From NCBI GenBank assembly GCA_012841175.1, contig DUVG01000128.1, positions 1 to 8,706 on the forward strand: a stretch of DNA of 8,706 nt. Reading direction: 5' to 3'. Of the stretch, positions 1-6,896 are shown piece by piece. How positions within the stretch are numbered: position 1 is the stretch's first letter; every line of letters begins with the position of its first letter. This stretch comes from Clostridium sp. (GTDB taxonomy: Bacteria > Bacillota > Clostridia > Acetivibrionales > Acetivibrionaceae). Under the pieces are notes generated by a model that did not search any database, had not been told where the DNA came from, and worked only from the letters and a program-made list of their open reading frames with translations. Both the position numbers and the translations under genes were made by a program.

Positions 1-185
1 AATAAAAATATATAGTTATTACTTTTTATTATAGTGTTTTTTTTAGAAAAATCAAAATTTATTTTTTATAAAATATTTAGCAACACTTTTTTAAAATAGA
101 CATTATATATTTTTTACAATAATCTTTTAAAAAACACTATAACAGTAAAATTCTAGTTTTTTACGTTTACTTTTGGAGGAGTTAT
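1..185 (+). promoter_or_regulatory. dnaA leader and presumed promoter region
   Basis: This is non-coding, almost pure A/T DNA ahead of dnaA. No gene is visible on either strand. The only promoter-like pair I can point to is TTTACA (113-118) and TATAAC (138-143) with a 19-base spacer, which is long, so the assignment is weak. A strong ribosome binding site, GGAGGA at 175-180, lies five bases before the dnaA ATG. I see no DnaA box within two mismatches here other than TTAGCAACA (77-85, two mismatches), so any upstream box cluster like that of B. subtilis would lie before the window. A 14-bp inverted repeat spans the region and is listed separately. Confidence 0.4.
29..142. repeat. 14-bp inverted repeat flanking the dnaA promoter region
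   Basis: TTATAGTGTTTTTT at 29-42 is the exact reverse complement of AAAAAACACTATAA at 129-142, with 86 bases between the arms. The second arm overlaps the candidate -10 hexamer of dnaA. Each arm includes GTG/CAC and is not just an A/T run, but in such AT-rich DNA chance cannot be excluded. It could be a pair of binding sites for one regulator. No known operator is recognised. Confidence 0.35.
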
Positions 186-1517
186 ATGAGTATCCAGTTA
201 AATAATATTTGGGAAAAGTCTTTAACTTTATTAAAAGATGAGCTTACTGAAATAAGTTTTAACACATGGATTAAAACTATTAGTCCTTTGAACTTAAGCT
301 CAGATACAATTTATTTGTCTGTACCTGCTAGTTTTAATAAAGGAATTTTAGAATCTAGGTACCAAGGTCTCATTATGAATGCTATTAAACAAGTTACCTT
401 TAAAGAATATAAAATAAATTTTGTTGTTCCATCTGAAAAAGGGGATATTCAAAATTTACCTAGTCAACCTGTTCAAAATGACGATGTAGTAAAATCTATA
501 TTAAATCCTAAGTATACATTTGATACATTTGTAATAGGAAATAGTAACAGGTTTGCACATGCTGCTGCTTTAGCTGTTGCTGAAGCACCTGCCCAAGCCT
601 ATAACCCCTTATTTATATATGGTGGCGTAGGTCTTGGTAAGACTCACTTAATGCATGCTATTGGTCACTTTGTACTAAGTGAAAATTCTTCGCTGAAAGT
701 TTTATATGTATCATCAGAGAAATTTACAAACGAACTTATTAATGCAATTAAGGATGATAAAAACGAAGAATTCCGATCTAAATATAGAAATATAGATATA
801 CTTTTAATAGACGACATACAATTTATTGCTGGAAAAGAAAGAACACAGGAAGAATTTTTCCACACTTTCAATGCTCTTTATGAAGCAGATAAACAAATTA
901 TCATTTCAAGTGATAAACCGCCTAAAGATATAACAACATTAGAAGAGCGTCTTAGATCAAGATTTGAGTGGGGGCTTATTGCTGACATGCAGGCTCCTGA
1001 TTTAGAGACAAGAATTGCAATTTTAAGAAAAAAAGCACAACTTGAAAGTCTTGACGTTCCAAATGATGTTATGGTTTTCATTGCAAATAAAATTGCATCT
1101 AATATTAGAGAACTTGAAGGTGCACTAAATAGAGTAATTGCTTTTGCATCTCTTACAAAAAATGAAATCACAATTGATTTAGCAAATGAAGCACTAAAAG
1201 ATATTTTATCTGCTGAAAAGACAAAGGTTATTAATTGTGCCACAATTCAAGCTGTAGTGGCAAGATATTTTAATGTGAAACCAGAAGATTTTAAATCAAA
1301 GAAAAGAACTAGAGATATTGCTTATCCAAGACAAATTGCCATGTTTTTATGTAGAGAACTAACAGATATGTCTCTTCCTAAAATAGGTAATGATTTTGGA
1401 GGTAGGGACCATACTACTGTTATACATGCATATGACAAAATTAAAGAAGATGTAGAAAATAATTCAGAAACAAGAAGAGCTATAAATGAGATTAAAGATA
1501 ATATTTTAGGAAAATAA
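186..1517 (+). CDS. dnaA: chromosomal replication initiator protein DnaA
   Basis: DnaA is the AAA+ ATPase that binds DnaA boxes, forms a filament at oriC, opens the DNA and helps load the replicative helicase; it also acts as a transcription regulator. At 443 residues it has the usual family length. Domain I is residues 1-82, followed by a short linker. The AAA+ domain shows Walker A GGVGLGKTH (146-154), Walker B LLIDD (206-210), sensor 1 around IIISSDKPP (238-246), the arginine-finger stretch RLRSRF (255-260) and sensor 2 NIRELEGALNR (306-316). Domain IV has the DNA-binding signature GGRDHTTVIHAYDKI (405-419). The ATG follows GGAGGA by five bases. The gene is intact, heads the origin cluster, and is followed at once by a small hairpin and the DnaA-box-rich gap. 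Confidence 0.98.
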   Translation: MSIQLNNIWEKSLTLLKDELTEISFNTWIKTISPLNLSSDTIYLSVPASFNKGILESRYQGLIMNAIKQVTFKEYKINFVVPSEKGDIQNLPSQPVQNDDVVKSILNPKYTFDTFVIGNSNRFAHAAALAVAEAPAQAYNPLFIYGGVGLGKTHLMHAIGHFVLSENSSLKVLYVSSEKFTNELINAIKDDKNEEFRSKYRNIDILLIDDIQFIAGKERTQEEFFHTFNALYEADKQIIISSDKPPKDITTLEERLRSRFEWGLIADMQAPDLETRIAILRKKAQLESLDVPNDVMVFIANKIASNIRELEGALNRVIAFASLTKNEITIDLANEALKDILSAEKTKVINCATIQAVVARYFNVKPEDFKSKKRTRDIAYPRQIAMFLCRELTDMSLPKIGNDFGGRDHTTVIHAYDKIKEDVENNSETRRAINEIKDNILGK

Positions 1518-1534
1518 ATTAACTTTGAGTTAAT
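1518..1534 (+). other. small hairpin directly after the dnaA stop
   Basis: ATTAACT (1518-1524) and AGTTAAT (1528-1534) form a perfect 7-bp stem with a TTG loop, starting at the base after the dnaA stop. There is no clear T tract after it and the stem is AT-rich, so I do not call it a terminator. It may protect the dnaA mRNA end or be chance. Confidence 0.3.
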
Positions 1535-1562
1535 ACTTAAAAATAATTTTAAAACTATATAA

Positions 1563-1805
1563 TTATCAACAGAAATTGTTGATATGGTGAAAACTCCTTG
1601 TGAATTAACTGTGTATAACAGCTCTAACTTTTATCTAATGTTAAATTGTTGATAACTTATAACAATTTATCTACATATTAATAACAGGCTTAAAACCTTT
1701 TATTTTATTGCATACAAAGGGTTATTCACATAATTAACAGCACTTATTGTTATTATTACTGATTTTATTATTTATTTAATATAAAAAAGGAGGCTTACTT
1801 TTTTA
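1563..1805. other. oriC: oriC: DnaA-box cluster and unwinding region between dnaA and dnaN
   Basis: Five 9-mers differ by one base from the DnaA box TTATCCACA: TTATCAACA (1563-1571, +), TGTGTATAA (1610-1618, -), TGTTGATAA (1647-1655, -), TTATCTACA (1667-1675, +) and TTATTCACA (1722-1730, +). Two more differ by two bases: TGTTGATAT (1577-1585, -) and TGTGAATTA (1599-1607, -). 1563-1571 and 1577-1585 form an inverted pair with 8-bp perfect arms. After the last box comes the triplet run TTA TTG TTA TTA TTA CTG (1744-1761), then a stretch of A/T almost to the dnaN ribosome binding site. Boxes followed by triplets and an AT-rich element match the dnaA-dnaN half of bipartite Bacillota origins. The location and clustering make an origin very likely; exact box use is inferred. 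Confidence 0.85.
1744..1761 (+). other. candidate DnaA-trio element (origin unwinding)
   Basis: Six triplets in a row read TTA TTG TTA TTA TTA CTG, beginning 13 bases after the DnaA box TTATTCACA (1722-1730). On the other strand they read 3'-AAT-AAC-AAT-AAT-AAT-GAC, close to the 3'-(G/A)A(T/A) DnaA-trio pattern known from B. subtilis, where DnaA extends from the nearest box onto one strand to melt the origin. The middle T is kept in all six triplets; two end in G instead of A or T. The following stretch 1762-1786 is nearly all A/T and would be the melted zone. Confidence 0.5.
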
Positions 1806-2905
1806 TGAAAATTATAAGTTCAAAGGAACTTCTTGTAAATGCTATAAATATTGTTCAAAAAGCAGTATCTACAAAAAACAACGTAACTTTGTTAGATGGA
1901 ATACTATTAGAAGCAGGGAAAATTTTTAAAATGACGGGAAATGACCTAGAAATTGGAATTGAATGCATAGTACCTGCAGATATAAGAAAAGAAGGATCTA
2001 TTGTAATAAATTCCAAAATATTTGGGGATATTATAAAGAAAATGCCTGATTCTGAAATAATGATTGAATTAATTGATAATAATGATGTTTTAATAGAATC
2101 TGAAAACTCACATTTTAAAATAAAAGGTAATTCAAGTGATGATTATCCACTTATACCTGAAATAGAAGCAGAAAGATCTTTTAAATTAAGTCAAAAAATA
2201 GCAAAAGATATGATTAGACAAACAATTTTTTCTGTAGGTGATGATGAAAATAGAGAAATATTAACAGGTTCTTTAATAGAAAGTGATGAGGATAAGTTGG
2301 TTTTTGTTGCTATAGATGGTCATAGAATGGCAATGAGAAAGACATATAATGGGGTCCAAAATACAAACTTTAGAGTTGTTGTTCCTGGAAAAACTTTAAA
2401 CGAAATATCAAAAATATTAGATGCTGAAGATAGTGAAATTGAAATATTTACTTCAAAAAACCAAATACTTTTTAAAATTGATAATTGTAAAGTTATGTCT
2501 AGATTATTAGAAGGAGAATATTTAAATTATAAAAGCATTATACCTGATGAGAATGAAACAAAAATAAGATTAAAAACAAAAGAATTGCTTTCAAGTATGG
2601 AAAGAGCCGCTTTAATTTCCATTAATGAAAAAAAATATCCTGTAAGGTTTGATATAGAAGATGATATTTTAGTTATTTCCTCTAGTACAGAAATAGGAAA
2701 TGTAAGAGATGAAATATCTATTGATGTGGAAGGAAAAAACATGACTATAGGTTTTAATCCTAAATATTTTTTAGAAGCACTTAGAGTAATTGATGATGAA
2801 GTTGTGGATATTTATTTTAATTCAGATATTGGGCCATGTACTATAAAACCTATTGAAACTGATGAATTTGCATATATGATTTTGCCTGTCAGGATAAAAA
2901 GTTAA
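1805..2905 (+). CDS. dnaN: DNA polymerase III beta subunit (sliding clamp) DnaN
   Basis: DnaN is the ring-shaped sliding clamp that holds the replicative polymerase on DNA and recruits repair and mismatch proteins. Its 366 residues fit a three-domain clamp protomer, roughly 1-120, 125-245 and 246-366, two of which close the ring. Family marks are DYPLIP (113-118) at the end of domain 1, the DGHRMA stretch in domain 2, and the C-terminal MILPVRI (358-364) that contributes to the peptide-binding cleft. The ATG follows AAGGAGG (1787-1793) with an 11-base spacer, slightly long. It is separated from dnaA by oriC and ends 14 bases before the S4 protein start, suggesting one transcript onward from dnaN. 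Confidence 0.98.
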   Translation: MKIISSKELLVNAINIVQKAVSTKNNVTLLDGILLEAGKIFKMTGNDLEIGIECIVPADIRKEGSIVINSKIFGDIIKKMPDSEIMIELIDNNDVLIESENSHFKIKGNSSDDYPLIPEIEAERSFKLSQKIAKDMIRQTIFSVGDDENREILTGSLIESDEDKLVFVAIDGHRMAMRKTYNGVQNTNFRVVVPGKTLNEISKILDAEDSEIEIFTSKNQILFKIDNCKVMSRLLEGEYLNYKSIIPDENETKIRLKTKELLSSMERAALISINEKKYPVRFDIEDDILVISSSTEIGNVRDEISIDVEGKNMTIGFNPKYFLEALRVIDDEVVDIYFNSDIGPCTIKPIETDEFAYMILPVRIKS

Positions 2906-2919
2906 TTTTGAGGTGTTTT

Positions 2920-3129
2920 ATGAAAAATATTAAAATAGAAACAGAATTTATTAAGTTGGATCAATTTTTAAAATGGGCAGGTATAACATCTACAGGTGCA
3001 GATTCTAAGGTGTTAATATCTGAAAGCAAAGTTAAAGTAAATGGACAAGTTGAATTAAGAAGGGGCAAAAAGTTAAGAAAAGGTGATATAATAGAATTTG
3101 AAGAAAATGAATATAAAATTGTTAATTAA
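2920..3129 (+). CDS. yaaA: S4-domain RNA-binding protein, YaaA-like
   Basis: This small basic protein of 69 residues is almost entirely one S4 RNA-binding domain (about 11-57), recognisable from IKLDQFLKW, the conserved glycine/alanine turn, VKVNGQVELRRGKKLRKGDII and the lysine/arginine-rich second half. It matches the small S4 protein found between dnaN and recF in many Bacillota (B. subtilis YaaA); a part in ribosome assembly has been proposed for that homologue, and the role here is inferred. A TTG at 2908 would add four residues, but I prefer ATG 2920 because GAGGTG (2910-2915) gives it a ribosome binding site and the family starts close to this point. It is not related to E. coli YaaA. 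Confidence 0.9.
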   Translation: MKNIKIETEFIKLDQFLKWAGITSTGADSKVLISESKVKVNGQVELRRGKKLRKGDIIEFEENEYKIVN

Positions 3130-3192
3130 AATTTAGTTATTTTTTAACATATAAATATTTTAAAAAGTTTTTTTTGTATAAGGAGAAAAGTT

Positions 3193-4296
3193 TTGTACAT
3201 AGAACAACTGGAATTAGAGAATTTCAGAAATTATAAAAAAACCAAAACTTCTTTTTCAAAAAATGTTAATATAATATATGGGGAAAATGCTCAAGGTAAG
3301 ACAAATATTATAGAGGCTATTTTTTTGTGTGCAGCAGGACGTTCTCATAGAACATCAAAAGATAAAGAACTTATTAATATTGATGGCGACAGATTTAAAG
3401 TTAAGCTTTTATTAAATAAAAATTATAAAAAAAAGGAAATAGAATATCTTTATGAATTTGGAAAAAAGCAAATATTAATAAATGAAATTCCTATTAAAAA
3501 AATGGCAAATTTAATGGGAAACTTATTGGCAGTCATATTTTCTCCAGAAGATATTTTAATTGTAAAAGAAGGTCCTTCTTTAAGAAGAAGGTTTATAAAT
3601 ATAACCATAAGCCAATTAAAACCATCATATTTTTATAATTTACAACAATATAATAAAATTTTAAATCAGAGAAACAATTTGCTAAAAGAAATACAAAAAA
3701 ATAAAAGTTTATTAGATACACTTGATATATGGGATGAAAAAATTGCTCAGGTGGGAACAGAAATTATTATTGATAGAAAAAAATTTATTGATAAACTTAA
3801 TAAGATATCAAAAGAAAAACATTATAATTTAACAGATAATTGTGAACAATTAGAAATAAAGTATAAAACATTTTTACAAAAAATAAATGTAAATGATAAA
3901 GAAAGTATAAAAGATGAGATTATTAAAATATTTTTAAAAAATAGAAATTTAGAGTTTAAAAGGTGTGTTACAGTTGTAGGTCCACATAGAGATGATTTTG
4001 ATATAATAATTAATGATTTGCCTTTAAAAAATTTTGGTTCTCAAGGTCAACAAAGAACTGCCATATTATCATTAAAATTATCTGAAATAGAAATAATAAA
4101 AGAGGAAACAGATGAATATCCAATATTGCTTTTAGATGATGTAATGTCAGAATTAGATAATAAAAGAAAAAATTATTTATTTAAGAGTTTAACTAATATG
4201 CAAACATTTATAACATGTACAGAAAAAGATTTTTTTAAAGAATATAAAGATATATCTTTTTTTAGAGTTAAAAATGGAGAAATATATAATTTGTAA
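3193..4296 (+). CDS. recF: DNA replication and repair protein RecF (TTG start)
   Basis: RecF is an SMC-like ATPase of the RecFOR pathway that works at single-strand gaps and stalled forks and helps load RecA. The 367-residue protein has Walker A GENAQGKTN (30-38), the signature region FGSQGQQRTAILSLKLSE (281-298) and Walker B ILLLDD (311-316) followed by the family motif VMSELD (317-322). Start choice: TTG at 3193, because AAGGAG (3180-3185) sits seven bases upstream, the first residues MYIEQLELENFRNY line up with the usual RecF N-terminus, and there is no ATG near enough to keep the first strand. The 63-base gap from the S4 gene is AT-rich without a clear terminator, so co-transcription is likely. 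Confidence 0.97.
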   Translation: MYIEQLELENFRNYKKTKTSFSKNVNIIYGENAQGKTNIIEAIFLCAAGRSHRTSKDKELINIDGDRFKVKLLLNKNYKKKEIEYLYEFGKKQILINEIPIKKMANLMGNLLAVIFSPEDILIVKEGPSLRRRFINITISQLKPSYFYNLQQYNKILNQRNNLLKEIQKNKSLLDTLDIWDEKIAQVGTEIIIDRKKFIDKLNKISKEKHYNLTDNCEQLEIKYKTFLQKINVNDKESIKDEIIKIFLKNRNLEFKRCVTVVGPHRDDFDIIINDLPLKNFGSQGQQRTAILSLKLSEIEIIKEETDEYPILLLDDVMSELDNKRKNYLFKSLTNMQTFITCTEKDFFKEYKDISFFRVKNGEIYNL

Positions 4297-4328
4297 AGCC
4301 TATAATTTTAGGTGATAATAAAAAATAA

Positions 4329-4372
4329 TTGCAGTTTCTATTTAATTTGGATAAAATGAAATAGAAAAGACT
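4329..4372 (+). promoter_or_regulatory. hairpin and weak promoter candidate ahead of remB
   Basis: TTTCTATTT (4335-4343) pairs with AAATAGAAA (4359-4367). After one A/G mismatch the stem continues with ATTT/AAAT (4345-4348 with 4354-4357), closing on the five-base loop GGATA. That is 13 base pairs in the 102-base recF-remB gap. The same stretch could hold a promoter, TTGCAG (4329-4334), 17 bases, TAAAAT (4352-4357), in which case the inverted repeat would overlie the -10. No T tract follows, so it is not an ordinary terminator. Either reading, operator or RNA structure, is inference. Confidence 0.35.
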
Positions 4373-4398
4373 TTAATAAATAAATATGGAGGATACAA

Positions 4399-4680
4399 AT
4401 GTTTTTGCATATAGGCGGCGAATATGTTATACCTGTTAAAAATATTATAGCGATAATGGATTTAGAAACTACATCACTTTCAAAAGATACAAAAGAATTT
4501 TTAAAAGTAGCAGAAGAAGAAGGTTTTGTTAAGGGAGTAACAGATGATATTCCAAAATCATATATAATAACTGAGTTTAATAAAAAAAGTGAAATTTATC
4601 TTTCTGCCATATCGTCTGTTACACTTCAAAAAAGAGCAAACTCTATAGGTGCCAGCATAAAAAATTATTTGGATAAATAG
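4399..4680 (+). CDS. remB: RemB-like extracellular matrix regulator (DUF370 family)
   Basis: This 93-residue protein belongs to the RemA/RemB (DUF370) family. It is recognised from the N-terminal strand-rich start MFLHIGGEYVIPVKNIIAIMD, the central IPKSYIIT (51-58) and the closing IYLSAISSVTLQKRA (66-80), and from its place between recF and gyrB, where B. subtilis has remB (yaaB). RemA/RemB act in matrix and biofilm gene control in B. subtilis; RemA is a DNA-binding ring protein, and the molecular job of RemB is less clear. The protein is about a dozen residues longer than B. subtilis RemB, mainly around residues 25-50 and at the C-terminus. GGAGG (4388-4392) lies six bases before the ATG. 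The gene ends 15 bases before gyrB, so the two are probably one transcript. Confidence 0.9.
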   Translation: MFLHIGGEYVIPVKNIIAIMDLETTSLSKDTKEFLKVAEEEGFVKGVTDDIPKSYIITEFNKKSEIYLSAISSVTLQKRANSIGASIKNYLDK

Positions 4681-4695
4681 AAATGAGGAGGAAAT

Positions 4696-6615
4696 ATGTT
4701 AGATAACTTAAATATAAATTCTTATACCGAAGACAATATACAAGTATTAGAAGGACTAGAAGCTGTTAGAAAAAGGCCTGGTATGTATATTGGTACTACA
4801 TCAAGCAGGGGTCTTCATCATCTTGTTTATGAAATTATGGATAACAGTATTGATGAGGCTTTAGCAGGCTATTGTGATGAAATTCAAGTTATAATAAATA
4901 AGGATAATTCAATAACTAATATTGATAATGGTAGGGGTATCCCAGTAGGCATACATCCTAAAATGGGTATACCTACTGTTGAAGTTGTACATACAGTTCT
5001 ACATGCTGGAGGTAAATTTGACAGTGAAGGATATAAAGTTTCTGGTGGATTGCATGGAGTAGGAGCTTCTGTTGTAAATGCGCTATCTGAAAAATTAGAA
5101 GTAGAAGTATATAGAGACGGAAAAATATATTTACAAAAATTTGAAAGAGGAATTTCTGTAAATGAATTAAAAGTAATTGGAATTACTAAAAAAACAGGAA
5201 CTAAAACCACATTTAAACCTGATCCTGAGATTTTTGATGAAGTGGTATTTGATTTTGATGTTTTATTGTCAAGATTTAGAGAATTAGCTTTTTTAAATAA
5301 AGGATTAAAAATTATTTTAAGAGATGAAAGAGAAGAAGAGGTAGTTGAAAAAGTTCTTCACTACGAAGGTGGTATTGTGTCCTTTGTTGAATATATGGAT
5401 AGAAATAAAGAACCAATACATGATCCAATTTATATAGATGGACTTAAAGATGGTTCATATGTGGAAATAGCAATGCAATACAATAAAGATACATATGTTG
5501 AAAATATTCACAGTTTTGCTAATAATATTTCTACTACTGAAGGTGGAACACATTTAACAGGATTTAAAGCAGCGATAACTAAAGTTTTTAATGATTATGC
5601 AAAAAAACATAATTACTTAAAAGATCCTGAAAAGTTTTTAGGTGAAGATGTTAGAGAAGGACTTACTGCAGTTGTTAGTATTAAATTAAGAGAACCTCAA
5701 TTTGAAGGACAAACAAAAACAAAATTAGGAAACAGTGAAATAAGAGGATTTGTAGAAAGTGTTGTTAATGAAAAGTTAGTTAATTTTTTAGAGGAAAATC
5801 CAAATATATCTAAACAAATTTTGGAAAAATGTTTAAGTTCTGCTAGAGCACGTGAAGCAGCTAAGAAAGCTAGAGAATTGACAAGAAGAAAAAGTGTTTT
5901 AGAATCAGCAACTCTTCCAGGTAAACTTGCAGATTGTTCTGAAAAAGATCCATCTGTTTGTGAAATATATATTGTGGAGGGAGATTCAGCAGGTGGCTCT
6001 GCAAAGCAGGGAAGGGATAGAAGTTTTCAAGCTATTTTGCCTCTTTGGGGAAAAATGCTCAATGTTGAAAAAGCTAGAATTGACAGAGTGTATGGAAATG
6101 ATAAATTACAGCCAGTGATAACTGCTTTAGGAGCAGGTATAGGTGAAGAATTTGATGTTGAAAAATTAAGATATCATAAAATTATTATAATGGCGGACGC
6201 CGACGTGGATGGAGCACATATTAGAACATTACTTTTAACATTTTTTTATAGATATATGAAACCATTAGTTGAAGGTGGATATGTATATATAGCTCAGCCA
6301 CCTTTATATAAGGTTAGTAAGGGTAAAGAAGAATTTTATGCTTACGATGAAAAACAGCTTGATAAAATTTTAATAGAAAAAGAATGGGGGAAAAAAGATT
6401 GTACCATTCAAAGATATAAAGGTTTGGGGGAAATGAATCCAGAACAATTATGGGAAACTACAATGAATCCTGAAACCAGAACTATATTAAAGGTTGAGTT
6501 AGAAGATGCTGTTGAGGCAGATGAAGTTTTTACTACTTTAATGGGAGACAAAGTAGAGCCAAGAAAACAATTTATACAGTCCTATGCAAAGAAAGCTCAA
6601 AATATAGATATTTAA
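4696..6615 (+). CDS. gyrB: DNA gyrase subunit B
   Basis: GyrB is the ATPase subunit of gyrase (with GyrA), which adds negative supercoils ahead of replication. The 639 residues match the short Gram-positive form. The GHKL ATPase domain shows EIMDNSIDEA (46-55, catalytic Glu46 and Mg-binding Asn50), DNGRGIPVG (77-85) and GGLHGVGAS (117-125). The TOPRIM domain shows EGDSAGGSAKQGRDR (from 428) and the acidic MADADVDGAH (499-508). The C-terminal part has YKGLGEMNPEQLWETTM (from 574). Gyrase and topoisomerase IV (ParE) subunits are similar; the origin location and the EGDSAGGSAKQGRDR context favour gyrase. AGGAGG (4686-4691) is four bases before the ATG. Oddly, gyrA does not follow: the next element is a parS palindrome and then parAB. 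Confidence 0.97.
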   Translation: MLDNLNINSYTEDNIQVLEGLEAVRKRPGMYIGTTSSRGLHHLVYEIMDNSIDEALAGYCDEIQVIINKDNSITNIDNGRGIPVGIHPKMGIPTVEVVHTVLHAGGKFDSEGYKVSGGLHGVGASVVNALSEKLEVEVYRDGKIYLQKFERGISVNELKVIGITKKTGTKTTFKPDPEIFDEVVFDFDVLLSRFRELAFLNKGLKIILRDEREEEVVEKVLHYEGGIVSFVEYMDRNKEPIHDPIYIDGLKDGSYVEIAMQYNKDTYVENIHSFANNISTTEGGTHLTGFKAAITKVFNDYAKKHNYLKDPEKFLGEDVREGLTAVVSIKLREPQFEGQTKTKLGNSEIRGFVESVVNEKLVNFLEENPNISKQILEKCLSSARAREAAKKARELTRRKSVLESATLPGKLADCSEKDPSVCEIYIVEGDSAGGSAKQGRDRSFQAILPLWGKMLNVEKARIDRVYGNDKLQPVITALGAGIGEEFDVEKLRYHKIIIMADADVDGAHIRTLLLTFFYRYMKPLVEGGYVYIAQPPLYKVSKGKEEFYAYDEKQLDKILIEKEWGKKDCTIQRYKGLGEMNPEQLWETTMNPETRTILKVELEDAVEADEVFTTLMGDKVEPRKQFIQSYAKKAQNIDI

Positions 6616-6635
6616 TTATAAAATAGTTTTTTTAA

Positions 6636-6673
6636 AAAAGTGTAATTGTTTCACGTGAAACAATTACACTTTT
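6636..6673. repeat. 38-bp perfect palindrome around parS, terminator-like
   Basis: A perfect palindrome with 19-bp arms (6636-6654 and 6655-6673) is centred on the CACGTG of parS. It begins with AAAAG and ends with CTTTT followed by AATTTT. It lies 20 bases after the gyrB stop. As RNA it would fold into a long hairpin flanked by A and U runs, on either strand, so it may serve as an intrinsic terminator for gyrB as well as a ParB loading site. The stem is AT-rich and the T run is short, so terminator activity is uncertain. Confidence 0.75.
6647..6662. promoter_or_regulatory. parS: parS site 1 (ParB-binding centromere)
   Basis: TGTTTCACGTGAAACA is a perfect 16-bp match to the parS site of chromosomal ParB/Spo0J proteins, as known from B. 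subtilis. ParB encoded about 1 kb downstream would nucleate here, close a CTP-dependent clamp and spread along the DNA. It sits between gyrB and parA, about 5 kb from the putative origin. Confidence 0.95.
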
Positions 6674-6736
6674 AATTTTAAAAGATATAAAGTTTATTTT
6701 ATCAATGTTTAGGAAAAAGTTTTTATAGAAAATATG

Positions 6737-6777
6737 TATCATAAAAAATTAATTTGTTATTAATGTTTTTTATGATA
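6737..6777. repeat. inverted repeat overlapping the parAB promoter (operator candidate)
   Basis: TATCATAAAAAA (6737-6748) is the reverse complement of TTTTTTATGATA (6766-6777). Inside it, TTAAT (6749-6753) pairs with ATTAA (6759-6763), leaving a TG bulge and the loop TTGTT. The right arm runs into the -10 hexamer and covers the TG of the extended -10; the loop covers the -35. That is where a repressor site would be expected, but no known operator is recognised. Confidence 0.55.
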
Positions 6778-6781
6778 TAAT
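6754..6781 (+). promoter_or_regulatory. sigma-A-type promoter of parAB with extended -10
   Basis: A perfect -10 TATAAT (6776-6781) is preceded by the extended element TG at 6773-6774, and by TTGTTA (6754-6759) as a -35 with a 16-base spacer. Transcription would begin near 6788, giving a leader of about 110 bases before the parA ATG at 6897. It is downstream of the parS palindrome that may terminate gyrB, so parAB appear to have their own promoter. Confidence 0.6.
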
Positions 6782-6896
6782 TTAATAATAATGTACTTAT
6801 TAAATTATATTATGAAAAGTAGTATAAAAAGAAAAAGCCAGTATTAAAATACATTGTAATAATTATATGTATATAGATGAGTCAAGGGGTGGTTTA

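Noticed and set aside
878..1243. Opposite-strand open frame within dnaA, and similar ones in dnaN, gyrB and parB
   Set aside because: These lie wholly within well-recognised genes, have no ribosome binding site and show low-complexity Ser/Ile/Phe-rich translations expected of the reverse strand of AT-rich genes.
2143..2151. TTATCCACT in dnaN as a DnaA box
   Set aside because: It is one base from consensus but isolated, and it falls in codons for the conserved DYPLIP motif of the clamp, which explains it.
2908..2919. TTG start adding four residues to the S4 protein
   Set aside because: The extension overlaps the GAGGTG ribosome binding site of ATG 2920 and has no good site of its own.
5844..5859. 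CACGTGAA inside gyrB as a third parS site
   Set aside because: Only the right half resembles parS; aligned over 16 bases it has about five mismatches, and the bases encode a conserved Ala-Arg-Ala-Arg-Glu-Ala stretch.
5927..6118. Small + strand frame inside gyrB
   Set aside because: It overlaps the TOPRIM coding region in another frame and resembles no known protein.
6867..6896. Longer parA starting at ATG 6867
   Set aside because: It would add ten residues (MYIDESRGGL) not typical of the family, and the ribosome binding site AAGGGG lies inside that extension, placed for ATG 6897.
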